A DNA stretch of 64,000 nt from Aquimarina rhabdastrellae (GTDB lineage: Bacteria; Bacteroidota; Bacteroidia; Flavobacteriales; Flavobacteriaceae). This document shows, piece after piece, positions 26,874-35,125 of the stretch. The number at the start of each line of letters is the position of its first letter. Position 1 is the first letter of the stretch. Location: positions 124,001 to 188,000 of the forward strand of contig CANDNT010000005.1 of NCBI GenBank assembly GCA_947387485.1, in the 5' to 3' direction. The notes under the pieces were generated by a model. The model had not been told where the DNA came from and searched no databases. It saw only the letters and a list, made by a program, of their open reading frames with translations. The position numbers and the translations under genes are program-made.

Positions 26874-27764
26874 TCAAAAATAAATACCAGTTACTTGTTC
26901 AGATATGTTCCAAAGGTGTTTAGCAGTGTCTTTATCCAATGTTTTTTTGTCCATTTTTGCAAATGAAGGATAACCGCTAATGCCATACCTGGGCCCATAA
27001 TAATCCAATGGTTGTACATGAGGATCGGTAGCAGCTCTTAAAGCTGGTAAAGCACCTTTCCATACAGGTTGAGCCATTTTTTTGGAGAGCCATCCACCTA
27101 TACCTTTTGTCTGCTGGCGTTCTGTAGCTGTAAGACCAGGATGTGCAGCAACAGAAATTGCAGAAATACCATCACTATCAAACTTGTGTTGTAAACTACG
27201 AGCAAAAAATAAATTGGCTAATTTGCTATCCCCATAAGACTTGGTTCTATGGTAAGGACGTCTTTCCCAATTTAAATCATCAAAATTGAGATCACCAAAT
27301 TTATGACCACCACTACTCATGGTTACTACTCTAGCATCGGGTGTGTTTTTTAAAACTGGATAAAGTAATCCTGTTAAAGCAAAATGGCCATAGTGATTAG
27401 TAGCCATATGCATTTCTAAACCAGTTGGGGTTATTGTTCTATTTTTTAGATTTACAACAGCAGCATTATTGATTAATATATCTAATCTTGAATAGGTTTG
27501 ATTAAAAATTGAAGCAAAGTTATGTATAGATTTTAAATCCGTTAAATCTAGAGGAATTGTAACAACATCAATGTTGTTATGTAATTGTTGTTTGATTTTT
27601 TCTACAGCTTCCTTTCCTTTTTGGGCAGAACGGCAAGCAATGATAAGTATAGCATTTTTCTTTGCTAATTGTAAACTGATTTCAAAACCTAAACCTCTAT
27701 TACCGCCTGTGATAATGACTACTTTTCCTGTTTGATCAGGTATATGTTGTGTATTCCAGTTCAT
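26874..27764 (-). CDS. Short-chain dehydrogenase (retinol dehydrogenase-like)
   Basis: This 296-residue SDR has the cofactor motif TGGNRGLG (residues 19-26), the NNAAV segment after strand 4, catalytic Ser in MSSGGHKFG and the YGDSK form of the YxxxK motif. The two Arg/Lys after strand 2 (CRSAQKGKE) suggest NADP(H). It resembles eukaryotic-style RDH/WWOX-like reductases that act on lipophilic alcohols or ketones. It is the first gene of the operon with the HTATIP2-like and phosphoesterase genes. The Crp-type regulator gene lies 80 bases upstream in the same direction. Confidence 0.88.
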   Translation of the reverse strand: MNWNTQHIPDQTGKVVIITGGNRGLGFEISLQLAKKNAILIIACRSAQKGKEAVEKIKQQLHNNIDVVTIPLDLTDLKSIHNFASIFNQTYSRLDILINNAAVVNLKNRTITPTGLEMHMATNHYGHFALTGLLYPVLKNTPDARVVTMSSGGHKFGDLNFDDLNWERRPYHRTKSYGDSKLANLFFARSLQHKFDSDGISAISVAAHPGLTATERQQTKGIGGWLSKKMAQPVWKGALPALRAATDPHVQPLDYYGPRYGISGYPSFAKMDKKTLDKDTAKHLWNISEQVTGIYF

Positions 27765-27844
27765 AAATAAACACTAATAAGGATGAACTGCAAAACTCTT
27801 TCTTTTCCTGTATTTAAATCTGAAACTAATTTCAGAAATGAGTA

Positions 27845-28393
27845 CTATAATTTATGTTTTAATCTGCTTAACCATTGAGGCGATATTCCTAAAAAGTTGG
27901 CGATATATTTTGAAGGAATATGTTGTAAGATTTGAGGGTAATGAAGATGTAAATATTGAAACATTTCAAGAGAATCTAAACTTATAAGCTGTGCGCGCAT
28001 GGCATTTTTCTCGAGCAAGGTTTTTATTCCATAATCTTGAATAAAAGCAGCATGTTTTGAGGTTTGTAAAAAATGATTAAAATCTTCTTTTTTGATATGA
28101 ATTACAGTAGTATTTGTAAATGTTTTTAAATGATATTTTGACGGCTCATTGAGATAGAAAGCTTCAGCAATACTGGCAATAGGATGAAAGTTAGGAGTGA
28201 AAAAATTAATAGCTCGTTCTACCATAGTTTTAGGATGAACATGAAGCAGTACTAAACCACCATCGAGTACAAGAAATAGTTCGTTTACTTTTTCTCCTAA
28301 TTGAATCAAAGAATGATGACTTTTTAATGTTCTTTCAATTCCTATTGTAGAGAGTTCTTTGATTATGGTATTAGGTAATTCACTTTTAAACAT
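27845..28393 (-). CDS. Crp/Fnr-family transcription regulator
   Basis: This 182-residue regulator has a cyclic-nucleotide-binding-like beta roll (residues ~15-110, with LGEKVNELFLVLDGGLVLLH) and a C-terminal helix-turn-helix with IANFLGISPQWLSRLKHKL. This is the short form common in Bacteroidota, which need not bind cAMP. It sits just upstream of the SDR operon in the same orientation, which suggests, but does not show, local control. Confidence 0.85.
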   Translation of the reverse strand: MFKSELPNTIIKELSTIGIERTLKSHHSLIQLGEKVNELFLVLDGGLVLLHVHPKTMVERAINFFTPNFHPIASIAEAFYLNEPSKYHLKTFTNTTVIHIKKEDFNHFLQTSKHAAFIQDYGIKTLLEKNAMRAQLISLDSLEMFQYLHLHYPQILQHIPSKYIANFLGISPQWLSRLKHKL

Positions 28394-28484
28394 ATTAAGA
28401 GGGATGCTTTTAATATAAATGTACCTTTTTTATTGTAAATAAAGCAGATTTCACAAGTTTAGTAGTAAAATCCGTTTTATTTTG

Positions 28485-28655
28485 TTATTTCATGTTATCA
28501 ATTAGTATTTGTTGTGCATGTATTGTCTCTAAATATTCTCTTGCTGTTTTAATTTTTCCGTTTTCAAATTCAAAAGCAAAATGATAGAGGCCTCGATATT
28601 CTTTACCTTTAATTATTTTACAACTAATAGTATATAAAAGGAAAATTATAACGAT
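28485..28655 (-). pseudogene. Remnant of a SnoaL-like (NTF2-fold) gene
   Basis: The minus strand reads, between two stops and without a start codon, a segment KGKEYRGLYHFAFEFENGKI followed by KTAREYLETIHA, which is the C-terminal pattern of SnoaL/NTF2-like proteins. Everything N-terminal is gone. It lies downstream of an intact SnoaL-like lipoprotein gene of the same orientation but does not look like a copy of that gene's end. I call it a decayed gene. Confidence 0.6.
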
Positions 28656-28743
28656 TTAATATTTCTGAATATAAGAATCCCATTATACAGTATCTTTTAA
28701 AGAATATATAATGGGATATTGAATGATATTTAAACGATATTTA

Positions 28744-29313
28744 TTATTGAAATATATTAGCAATCATTGATGGAAGGTTATCATACATAATAATACGTTC
28801 TTTAACTAGCCAACCTCTATCTTCGGTTTTAATCCAAGTATCGTTAAACGTCCCACTAATTATTAGAGGAAGAGCTTCTTGATTAACATCTCCGAATAAT
28901 GAAAAAGTATAGCTTACTTTTGTTTTTGCAATGGACTCTGTCAGCTCTTGGACTGAAATTTTACTTAAAACGTGCCTAATAGCGCCATTTTCTAAACCTC
29001 TATTCAGTTGAGTTCTACTATCCATATTAGCTTGTAAACCGTCTACACGATAAAGCAATTCTTTGTTTAATGGCTTATAAACCTGAAAAGAAATATCTTC
29101 GGTATAGAAGTTCTTAAATTCCTCAGGGCGATTTTCATCCCAGGCAAAGGTATAATCAACTATTTTTTCTTTTAAGTCTGATATCTCTAAAAGTATTTTT
29201 ATGTCTTTTTGTGTTTTGGTTAAAACATCATTGTTTGACCTTATCTCCTTGTTATTACAAGAAAAGATTGCTAGACTTAATGCCGAAAAAGCTAGATATT
29301 TAAGTATTCTCAT
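28744..29313 (-). CDS. SnoaL-like (NTF2 family) lipoprotein
   Basis: This 189-residue predicted lipoprotein has a signal peptide ending AIFSC (Cys19). The mature part is an NTF2-fold domain with the typical first helix IVDYTFAWDENRPEEFKNFYTED, the histidine-containing AIRHVLSKISV strand and a final SGTFNDTWIKTEDRGWLVKER hairpin. Members act as cyclases, dehydratases or ligand binders. It starts 33 bases after the quinone reductase gene and is probably in the same AraC-controlled operon. Confidence 0.78.
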   Translation of the reverse strand: MRILKYLAFSALSLAIFSCNNKEIRSNNDVLTKTQKDIKILLEISDLKEKIVDYTFAWDENRPEEFKNFYTEDISFQVYKPLNKELLYRVDGLQANMDSRTQLNRGLENGAIRHVLSKISVQELTESIAKTKVSYTFSLFGDVNQEALPLIISGTFNDTWIKTEDRGWLVKERIIMYDNLPSMIANIFQ

Positions 29314-29346
29314 AATTCTTTTTTTGTTTACTGATTATATATGTTA

Positions 29347-29931
29347 TTAAGTAAATAGGTGTTGTAAATGTGTATCAAAGCGTTTAAAGTCATCTTCAAT
29401 TGTTGGGTTTTTCATAACATCATAGGCGGCAAATGTTGGTAATGCTTCTGCTGCAAAAAATCGCATATTCATATGCATAGGAAAGAATAAATCGTCTACA
29501 GATTTTCCTTGAAATAAGTATTCTTCTGGATTATTAAATGCTTCTTTTGGCGCATTAAAAGTAACAGAAAGCATATATTTAGTACCATTTAATTGTCCTC
29601 CAGTTCCATAATTCTTTTCTGGATTACTTTCAGAACGACCATCGTTTTGACATAAGATTCCGTTTGTTCCAGAACTGTATATGATATCTATATATTTTTT
29701 AAAACTCCATGGCATTCCCATCCAATTTACTGGAGCTTGAATTAAAATAAAATCTGCCCATATGTGCTTGTTCAGTTCTTCATTTACATCATGTTCTTCT
29801 TGCATAGTGGTGATTTTTATGTCATAGCCTTTTTGTAGAAAAAAAGACTTTGCTTTTTCGGTAAAACTTACATTTAGTTTTCCTTCAGAAAATGGGTAAT
29901 ATTGATGTGCATTGATAATTAATACGTTCAT
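29347..29931 (-). CDS. mdaB: NAD(P)H:quinone reductase, MdaB-type flavodoxin-fold protein
   Basis: This 194-residue flavodoxin-fold enzyme resembles MdaB, which reduces quinones by two electrons with NAD(P)H and FAD. Visible motifs are VLIINAHQYYPFSEG near the N-terminus, LIQAPVNWMGMPWSFKKYID for the flavin-binding loop, and YGTGGQLNGTKYMLS. I start at the ATG at 29931, because the upstream in-frame ATG at 29976 adds 15 residues not fitting the family and would fall on the -7 box. The 103 bases before it hold a TAATTTTG -7 box and two candidate AraC sites. Confidence 0.88.
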   Translation of the reverse strand: MNVLIINAHQYYPFSEGKLNVSFTEKAKSFFLQKGYDIKITTMQEEHDVNEELNKHIWADFILIQAPVNWMGMPWSFKKYIDIIYSSGTNGILCQNDGRSESNPEKNYGTGGQLNGTKYMLSVTFNAPKEAFNNPEEYLFQGKSVDDLFFPMHMNMRFFAAEALPTFAAYDVMKNPTIEDDFKRFDTHLQHLFT

Positions 29932-29957
29932 GACTTTTGGTTTAATTAATAATGTCA

Positions 29958-30022
29958 CAAAATTATTAACTAGCACAGGTGAGTATTATAGACATTTTAC
30001 TGAAAAACAGATACAATGTACT
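29958..30022 (-). promoter_or_regulatory. AraC-type operator and promoter of mdaB
   Basis: On the minus strand TAATTTTG (29965-29958) matches the -7 consensus. Upstream, AGTACATTGTATC (30022-30010) is identical to the site before araC. A degenerate copy at 30001-29989 lies exactly 21 bases closer, matching 9 of 13 positions and replacing the missing -33 box. Confidence 0.65.
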
Positions 30023-30034
30023 GTAGACTAAAGG

Positions 30035-30901
30035 TTATTTGTTACTACGGAATTGTGAAGGAGAAATGTTTGTTCCTTTTTTAAAAAAGCGAGCAAAGTA
30101 ATTAGGGTAGTCAAAACCTAAACGATAGGCTATTTCAGAAATTGACATTTTTGTTTGGAGTAATAGGATTTTTGAAATTTTGATGATTTTATTATCAATA
30201 TGTTCTTTGGCAGTTTGATTTGTATTGCTCTTAATGATATCACTCAAATAATTAGTTGAAGTATTTAATTTATCAGCAAAATAACCAACGGTAGCAAGTC
30301 TTTTTATTTCTGAATTAGGAGTATAATAATTTTCAAGTTCATTAAAAAAATCATCAACTAATCTGTGATATTTATCTTGTTGTGAGTTGAATTGACGGGT
30401 ATAAAACCGCTCGATATAACTGAAAATTAAATTACAATAGGCTAATAAAACAGTTAAAGATTCAATATTGTTATTGTATTCTTTTACAGTATCCTGAAAT
30501 AGGTTTATAAGTTGAAATTCTTCAGCTTTAGTTAAGAAAAGTGCTTCGTGCCCGCCATAATTCAAAAAACTATGATTCAAAAACGGATTAGTGTTAATTA
30601 ATGAAGGACATATTTGAATATAAAATCCAGAGGCATTTTCTTTTAAGTCCCATTCAAGCTTAGTTCCAGGAGAAGAAAAGAACATTTGCCATTTTCCAAT
30701 TTGATTGTTATTTACACCAAATGCCAAAGGATCAACAAAATCAAACTTTAATGAAATACGATAAAAATCAAGATATATAGGAGGTGATTTAAGTAGTTGA
30801 TTTTCAATTTCGTCATAAATTCCAACATCTATGTTATTATATTTAGGTGGTTTTTTACCAAAATAGGTGTTGAATTCTGATATGGTTTTTACACGTTCCA
30901 T
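30035..30901 (-). CDS. AraC-family transcription regulator
   Basis: This 288-residue regulator has an N-terminal ligand domain (residues 1-180) and a C-terminal pair of helix-turn-helix motifs, the second being SISEIAYRLGFDYPNYFARFFKKGTN in shortened view, ending SPSQFRSNK. It lies directly upstream of mdaB. Two direct repeats before its own start (30949-30961 and 30970-30982) recur before mdaB, so it probably controls both itself and the quinone reductase. Its effector is unknown; quinone-like or oxidant stress is a guess from the target. Confidence 0.9.
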   Translation of the reverse strand: MERVKTISEFNTYFGKKPPKYNNIDVGIYDEIENQLLKSPPIYLDFYRISLKFDFVDPLAFGVNNNQIGKWQMFFSSPGTKLEWDLKENASGFYIQICPSLINTNPFLNHSFLNYGGHEALFLTKAEEFQLINLFQDTVKEYNNNIESLTVLLAYCNLIFSYIERFYTRQFNSQQDKYHRLVDDFFNELENYYTPNSEIKRLATVGYFADKLNTSTNYLSDIIKSNTNQTAKEHIDNKIIKISKILLLQTKMSISEIAYRLGFDYPNYFARFFKKGTNISPSQFRSNK

Positions 30902-30918
30902 TATTAGCTATTAAAAAA

Positions 30919-30982
30919 CAAAAATAATTTTCATTTTTTGCTTGAAATGATACAAATTACTTTTTTTAGGATACAATGTACT
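30919..30982 (-). promoter_or_regulatory. AraC-type operator and promoter of the araC-type gene
   Basis: On the minus strand AGTACATTGTATC (30982-30970) and AGTAATTTGTATC (30961-30949) are direct repeats 21 bases apart. A -7 box TATTTTTG follows at 30926-30919, 23 bases from the proximal repeat. Confidence 0.68.
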
Positions 30983-31190
30983 TTTCATTTTGTACATAGC
31001 TTTAATGTTAGCTGAGTATATGTCATATTTATTTATAAAATAGAGGTAAAGGCGATTGTGTAAGTCAAATGAATTTCTGAAAATTGTATTGCTACAGAAC
31101 TAGCTAAGAATGAATCTACATTTAATTTTTCCAATCCATTAAGTCATCTTTTATGACCATTGCTATTTTATTTTTGTAGGTCATGTTTCA

Positions 31191-32141
31191 TTATAATCTA
31201 AGTTCCATTTGAATATTACATCGCTGATAAGGTGTATAATGCCCAACTATTTTTTGAAACCCAAGTTTTTTGTAAAGTGATATAGCAGGTTTTAGTATAG
31301 TGTTACTCTCAAGATAAATATGTGAAGCATGTAGAGATTTAGCTTTTTCTATTATTGCTTTGCCTAATAAATATCCAACACCTTTCCCTTGTGCTAGAGG
31401 AGAAACTGCCATTTTTGCAAGTTCATAATCATACTTTTTATCTTGCATTTTAATAAGAGCACAAACCCCTAAGATAGTACCGTTTTCTATGGCTACTAGA
31501 ATTGCACCACCTTTATTTATGATGTAATCTTCAGGATTATCTAATGCTTTTCTATCGGCATCCTCCATTTTGAAATAACGTTCAATCCACTCTTTGTTTA
31601 GCTGTTTAAAAGCAGTATGATGTTCTGTGGTGTACTCAATAATTTCTACCTCTTGAGATTCCCTAATTTTTTTTTGTTCCTTTACTCTATTTAATAATGG
31701 TTTTTCATTTAATAAATACTCGAATTCTTGAATTGCTAACCAAATATTATGTCTTGTTTGCTTTAAAGCCTCCTGTATAGCTTTTTCAACATCGGTATAT
31801 TGTTCTTTTATTTTTTCTGATATAGCTATTCCTTTTTTAGTTAAAATAATATTGTTTATTCTTCCATCAGATTTATCTTTTTGCTCTTTTACTAGATCTG
31901 ATTTTGACATTTCTCTGACAATTTTTATTACAGAAGTATGAGAATGTCCAATTCCCTTAGCTATTGAAGTAATTGACTTTCCTTCATTTTGATTTGAAAG
32001 AAAATAAAAAACAGGAAACCATTTAGGTTTTAATTCTATATCATAAAGTTTGTAAATTAATTGGGCATCGTCTGTAATCCTATTACTTAAATCTCTTAAC
32101 CTACTACCTAATGCCATTTCTCCGATACTATCAAAATCCAT
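31191..32141 (-). CDS. MarR-GNAT fusion regulator/acetyltransferase
   Basis: This 316-residue protein has an N-terminal MarR-like winged helix (about 10-150, with SITSIAKGIGHSHTSVIKIV as recognition helices and KSDGRINNIILTKKG as the wing). The C-terminal GNAT domain (about 165-316) carries the acetyl-CoA motif AVSPLAQGKGVGYLL and a late AISLYKKLGFQKI. Such fusions are known. The TATATTTG box at 32182-32175 on the minus strand is a likely -7 element, and GTTATGTAAC at 32159-32168 between box and start could be an operator. Confidence 0.9.
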   Translation of the reverse strand: MDFDSIGEMALGSRLRDLSNRITDDAQLIYKLYDIELKPKWFPVFYFLSNQNEGKSITSIAKGIGHSHTSVIKIVREMSKSDLVKEQKDKSDGRINNIILTKKGIAISEKIKEQYTDVEKAIQEALKQTRHNIWLAIQEFEYLLNEKPLLNRVKEQKKIRESQEVEIIEYTTEHHTAFKQLNKEWIERYFKMEDADRKALDNPEDYIINKGGAILVAIENGTILGVCALIKMQDKKYDYELAKMAVSPLAQGKGVGYLLGKAIIEKAKSLHASHIYLESNTILKPAISLYKKLGFQKIVGHYTPYQRCNIQMELRL

Positions 32142-32450
32142 TGTAATATATGTTTATGGTTATGTAACTAGTTTCAAATATATAAAATTAATTGATATTG
32201 TAGTTTGAATTAATTTTAAAATCAAGAAATAAACTTTTTGTTTTTGGAATGTTTTGTATTAATTCTTCCTTAAGATTTAACAGTATCAATCACAAAAGTT
32301 GTAGGTGAATTATGTTTATGGATAATAAATATAGATTAATGATTTTGGTTCAATCGAACTTATCCCTAATCACTCTTTACTTAAAAAAAGATACAACAAT
32401 TGTTTTTGATTTGTGAAATGGATAATTTACGCAAAAGTGTATAAAAATAA

Positions 32451-32476
32451 AAAACTCCAGTAAGTACTGGAGTTTT
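32451..32476 (-). terminator. Terminator of the tRNA-Arg transcript
   Basis: Immediately after the encoded CCA, the minus strand forms a 10-12-bp stem (arms 32476-32465 and 32462-32451) followed by a T-rich stretch. Confidence 0.88.
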
Positions 32477-32478
32477 GT

Positions 32479-32555
32479 TGGTGACCTCGGCAGGATTCAA
32501 ACCTGCAACCTCTTGAGCCGTAATCAAGTGCACTATTCAGTTATGCTACGAGGCC
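32479..32555 (-). tRNA. tRNA-Arg (anticodon ACG), CCA encoded
   Basis: The minus strand folds as a 74-base tRNA plus CCA. The acceptor stem is GGCCTCG with CGAGGTC (one G-U), the D arm GCAT/GTGC, the anticodon stem CTTGA/TCAAG with loop TTACGGC giving ACG (read as ICG after deamination), and the T arm GCAGG/CCTGC with loop TTTGAAT. It decodes CGU/CGC/CGA arginine codons. It has its own promoter and terminator, and no integrase lies nearby. Confidence 0.95.
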
Positions 32556-32593
32556 GATATGTTTTGCAAAACGTTTGTTTGTTTTTGCGGTTG

Positions 32594-32624
32594 CAAATAT
32601 ATGTACTTTTAGAGTTATGACAAA
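32594..32624 (-). promoter_or_regulatory. Promoter of tRNA-Arg
   Basis: On the minus strand TTTG (32624-32621), a 20-base gap (19 bases counted from TTTG to the box) and TATATTTG (32601-32594) give a textbook Bacteroidota promoter, 39 bases before the mature tRNA. Confidence 0.82.
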
Positions 32625-32743
32625 GAAAAAAGCTAAAAAAATATAACTTTTTTTAGCTTTCTCTGTTTAGTTGTGGTTAATTCTTTGTATTTTAATAAGT
32701 TAATTTTGTTGTGGTGGAAAATATTTTTTGCGTTATAATAAAA

Positions 32744-33526
32744 TTACTTTTTTGTAGTCGCTACAATAGCGCCATCTTTTGCTTTTTTGCCATAGACACT
32801 CATTGCAGTTTTAGGTTTAAGAAAATCTACAACATCGAGTTCATCAGCTTTAGCAAGTTTATCTAATGTTTCAAAATCAGCTTCTTTGCCATCTATGATA
32901 ATAAGCTTATCAATATCTGGATTATCTACAAAGTGATATTTATTTTTTGATGAAAATTGATTTTGAAAAGAATTGAAATGATTCATAAAGTTTTGCCCTT
33001 TTTGACTTTGTAAAGCTTCTTCAACAATCTTATTGATATTAACCATTTGATCATTAAAAGAATCGTGGTCAAATTCAAAAACAAAACCATTCTTTTGTAG
33101 TAAACTATCAATATTAGGAATATGCTTCATATTCCCTTTAGAGAAAGCAAACATAGAATTACTCTTTGTAGTTACAAATAGAGCACCGTCTTTTACTCCT
33201 AATTCAATATCGGGTATAGCTTGAGTAGAAGAAGATGAGTATTGACTTCTATTATTTCCTTGTTCGATAATGATATGAATACCTGTAATTTCATTATCTG
33301 TATTAAATTTGATGTTCTTTAATTCTAATTTAATACCATTTTCTTCAAAAAATGACTTTAGATCTTCAAGTTCTTTCTCTGAAGTGTTTTTGGTAATTAC
33401 AGCTGTGATTTCATTATCAGAAATAACTGTAGCTACACTGTTTGAATGAGTTGTTGTAGTCGATGCAGAAGCCGAAAAAGAAAGCATTCCTAAAATACCA
33501 ACTCCAATAAGAATATATTTTTTCAT
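32744..33526 (-). CDS. Secreted protein with a TonB-plug-like C-terminal tail
   Basis: This 260-residue exported protein has a signal peptide (residues 1-22, ending ASAS). The middle is polar with two GHIHIII-like strands. The final ~65 residues (KLIIIDGKEADFETLDKL then DVVDFLKPKTAMSVYGKKAK and DGAIVATTKK) mimic the carboxyl half of TonB-receptor plug domains, in which a YGxxAxxGVIxIxTKK motif is typical. In Bacteroidota similar tails are found on M56/BlaR-like and regulatory proteins. It is a single gene with no receptor nearby; function unknown. Confidence 0.65.
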   Translation of the reverse strand: MKKYILIGVGILGMLSFSASASTTTTHSNSVATVISDNEITAVITKNTSEKELEDLKSFFEENGIKLELKNIKFNTDNEITGIHIIIEQGNNRSQYSSSSTQAIPDIELGVKDGALFVTTKSNSMFAFSKGNMKHIPNIDSLLQKNGFVFEFDHDSFNDQMVNINKIVEEALQSQKGQNFMNHFNSFQNQFSSKNKYHFVDNPDIDKLIIIDGKEADFETLDKLAKADELDVVDFLKPKTAMSVYGKKAKDGAIVATTKK

Positions 33527-33653
33527 GAGTATGATCTATTTTTTAATAACTGACACTCTAATGACTTTGGAAAACAGAAGATGTTGCAGAGAATGCTCTA
33601 AAAAATAAAACAACCCTTAAAAAGAGATGGTGAAATATAGGATGTAATACTAC

Positions 33654-33809
33654 TTATTCGCCTAGAGCACGTTTAGTTACATACAATCGCCAAGCAAAAA
33701 TTGCTAATTGTATTTTGGAAGCGTTTGCAAGATCCAAACGTTTTTTAGTAAAACTTGGTAAAATAGCTTTATTGATTTTGGCTAATGATTTATAAAAAGA
33801 ATGTTTCAA
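33654..33809 (-). CDS. Conserved-looking 51-residue basic protein (often mis-annotated as SsrA-binding protein)
   Basis: The minus strand 33809-33654 encodes a 51-residue protein starting from TTG with KHSFYKSLAKINKAILPSF and ending AIFAWRLYVTKRALGE. I recall closely similar short proteins (KxFFKxLAKINKxxLPSxTKxxLDLxKATKxQxAxxxWRxYVTKNxLD) in many Flavobacteriaceae, where they are labelled SsrA-binding protein, probably wrongly. It is positively charged, with no signal peptide. The frame is open and the similarity covers the whole length, so I consider it a real small gene, although the TTG start is uncertain. Confidence 0.7.
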   Translation of the reverse strand: MKHSFYKSLAKINKAILPSFTKKRLDLANASKIQLAIFAWRLYVTKRALGE

Positions 33810-33966
33810 GATGTTGATTTTGAGAGCAAAAATAATAAATAAAAAAAGATTTCAAAATGAGTGAATAAAGATGAAGATTAGAAAATTACAACGAATTATT
33901 TTAAATAAGAACTAGGCGAACTAAACTTCATTGTTATATCTTCGCATCTACAAAATTTATAAAATT

Positions 33967-34920
33967 ATGATGATAAGTATACTATATGTAATTATAGGAT
34001 TTGTTTTATTAGTTGTTGGAGGAGAATATTTAGTAAGATCTTCTGTAGGATTGTCGTTCAGATTACAATTATCTAAGATGGTAATAGGGCTTACTGTAGT
34101 ATCTTTTGCAACCTCTGCACCAGAGTTATTAGTGAGTTTACAAGCTGCACTTGATGGATTATCAGATATGTCTCTGGGTAATGTAATCGGATCTAATATT
34201 GCTAATATAGGTTTGGTTTTGGGGATAACAGCAATCATAGGACCATTAGCTATCGATCGTGATTTTTATAAATTTAATTGGCCTGTAATGGTATTGTTAT
34301 CTTTTGGACTATATGTGATTTTGGATAATGACGGAATAATAAGTAGAGAAGAAGGAGGCATATTATTAGCTGCATTAGTACTGTATTTAGTACTCTTAAT
34401 AAAAAGAGCGCGTAAAAATTCAGACGCAGTCGTAGAAGAAGTAGACGATGCTTTAGCGAAAGTATCTAGTTTTAAAATAATCATATGGTTATTGATAGGA
34501 GCAGTAGCCTTATATTTTGGGTCAGAGTTACTGGTAAAAGGAGCCGAAGCTATTGCTAAAGCAGCAGGAATTAGTGATGGTGTTATAGCAGTAACATTAA
34601 TAGCAGTAGGAACAAGTGTACCAGAATTAGCAGCCTCTGTAATCGCAGCACTAAAACAAGAAAAAGCAATTTCGTTAGGAAATCTAATTGGGTCTAATAT
34701 TTTTAATATAGCTTCAGTTTTAGGACTTACAGCTTTAGTTCAACCAATTAAAGCTAATGAACCAGCTTTAATGGATGTAAATATTATATGGATGTTAGGT
34801 TTTGCCTTGGTTTTATTACCATTAGCATTTATTCCTAAGCAAATGGTCATAGGAAGGCTTAAGGGAGTTATCATTTTTGGAGCCTACTGTATTTTTGTAG
34901 CACTTGTCTTTATAAAATAA
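33967..34920 (+). CDS. CaCA-family sodium/calcium exchanger (YrbG-like)
   Basis: This 317-residue inner-membrane antiporter has about ten helices and the two inverted alpha-repeats: SFATSAPELLVSL with GNVIGSNIANIG in the first half and AVGTSVPELAASV with GNLIGSNIFNIA in the second. These hold the ion-binding acidic residues. It likely exchanges Ca2+ for Na+ or H+. I start at the ATG at 33967 (the in-frame TTG at 33931 overlaps the putative promoter TATCTTCG at 33937-33944). Monocistronic, with a terminator after it. Confidence 0.9.
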   Translation: MMISILYVIIGFVLLVVGGEYLVRSSVGLSFRLQLSKMVIGLTVVSFATSAPELLVSLQAALDGLSDMSLGNVIGSNIANIGLVLGITAIIGPLAIDRDFYKFNWPVMVLLSFGLYVILDNDGIISREEGGILLAALVLYLVLLIKRARKNSDAVVEEVDDALAKVSSFKIIIWLLIGAVALYFGSELLVKGAEAIAKAAGISDGVIAVTLIAVGTSVPELAASVIAALKQEKAISLGNLIGSNIFNIASVLGLTALVQPIKANEPALMDVNIIWMLGFALVLLPLAFIPKQMVIGRLKGVIIFGAYCIFVALVFIK

Positions 34921-34948
34921 AGAAAAAATACGATATATAGATTAAATT

Positions 34949-34975
34949 AAAGCAACCAATTGGTTGCTTTTTTGT
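34949..34975 (+). terminator. Terminator after the exchanger gene
   Basis: A 9-bp stem (34949-34957 with 34962-34970) and loop AATT, followed by T6, 29 bases after the stop. Confidence 0.88.
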
Positions 34976-35055
34976 TGTATTGGTGTTTTGAATTTGTGTT
35001 TTTAGTGTTTTTATGGTGGGGTGTATTTTTTGTTTTTATGCTTTTTTATAAACAC

Positions 35056-35110
35056 ACCCCTGTTAAAAACAGGGGTTAATGTTTTTTAATTGCGAATATT
35101 TATATATTTG
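35056..35110 (+). promoter_or_regulatory. Palindrome and -7 box before glutamine synthetase
   Basis: ACCCCTGTT (35056-35064) and AACAGGGGT (35068-35076) form a perfect 9-bp inverted repeat with AAA between. It is followed by the -7 box TATATTTG at 35103-35110, 16 bases before the ATG. The palindrome lies about 27 bases before the box, around and upstream of the -33 position, where an activator could replace the missing TTG. Confidence 0.55.
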
Positions 35111-35125
35111 CATAAAAACTAAATC

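Noticed and set aside
32479..32555. tRNA-Arg as an integration site of a mobile element
   Set aside because: No duplicate tRNA end, integrase or element boundary is seen on either side.
33931..33966. Upstream TTG start of the exchanger
   Set aside because: It overlaps the probable promoter and adds residues before the first helix that homologues lack.
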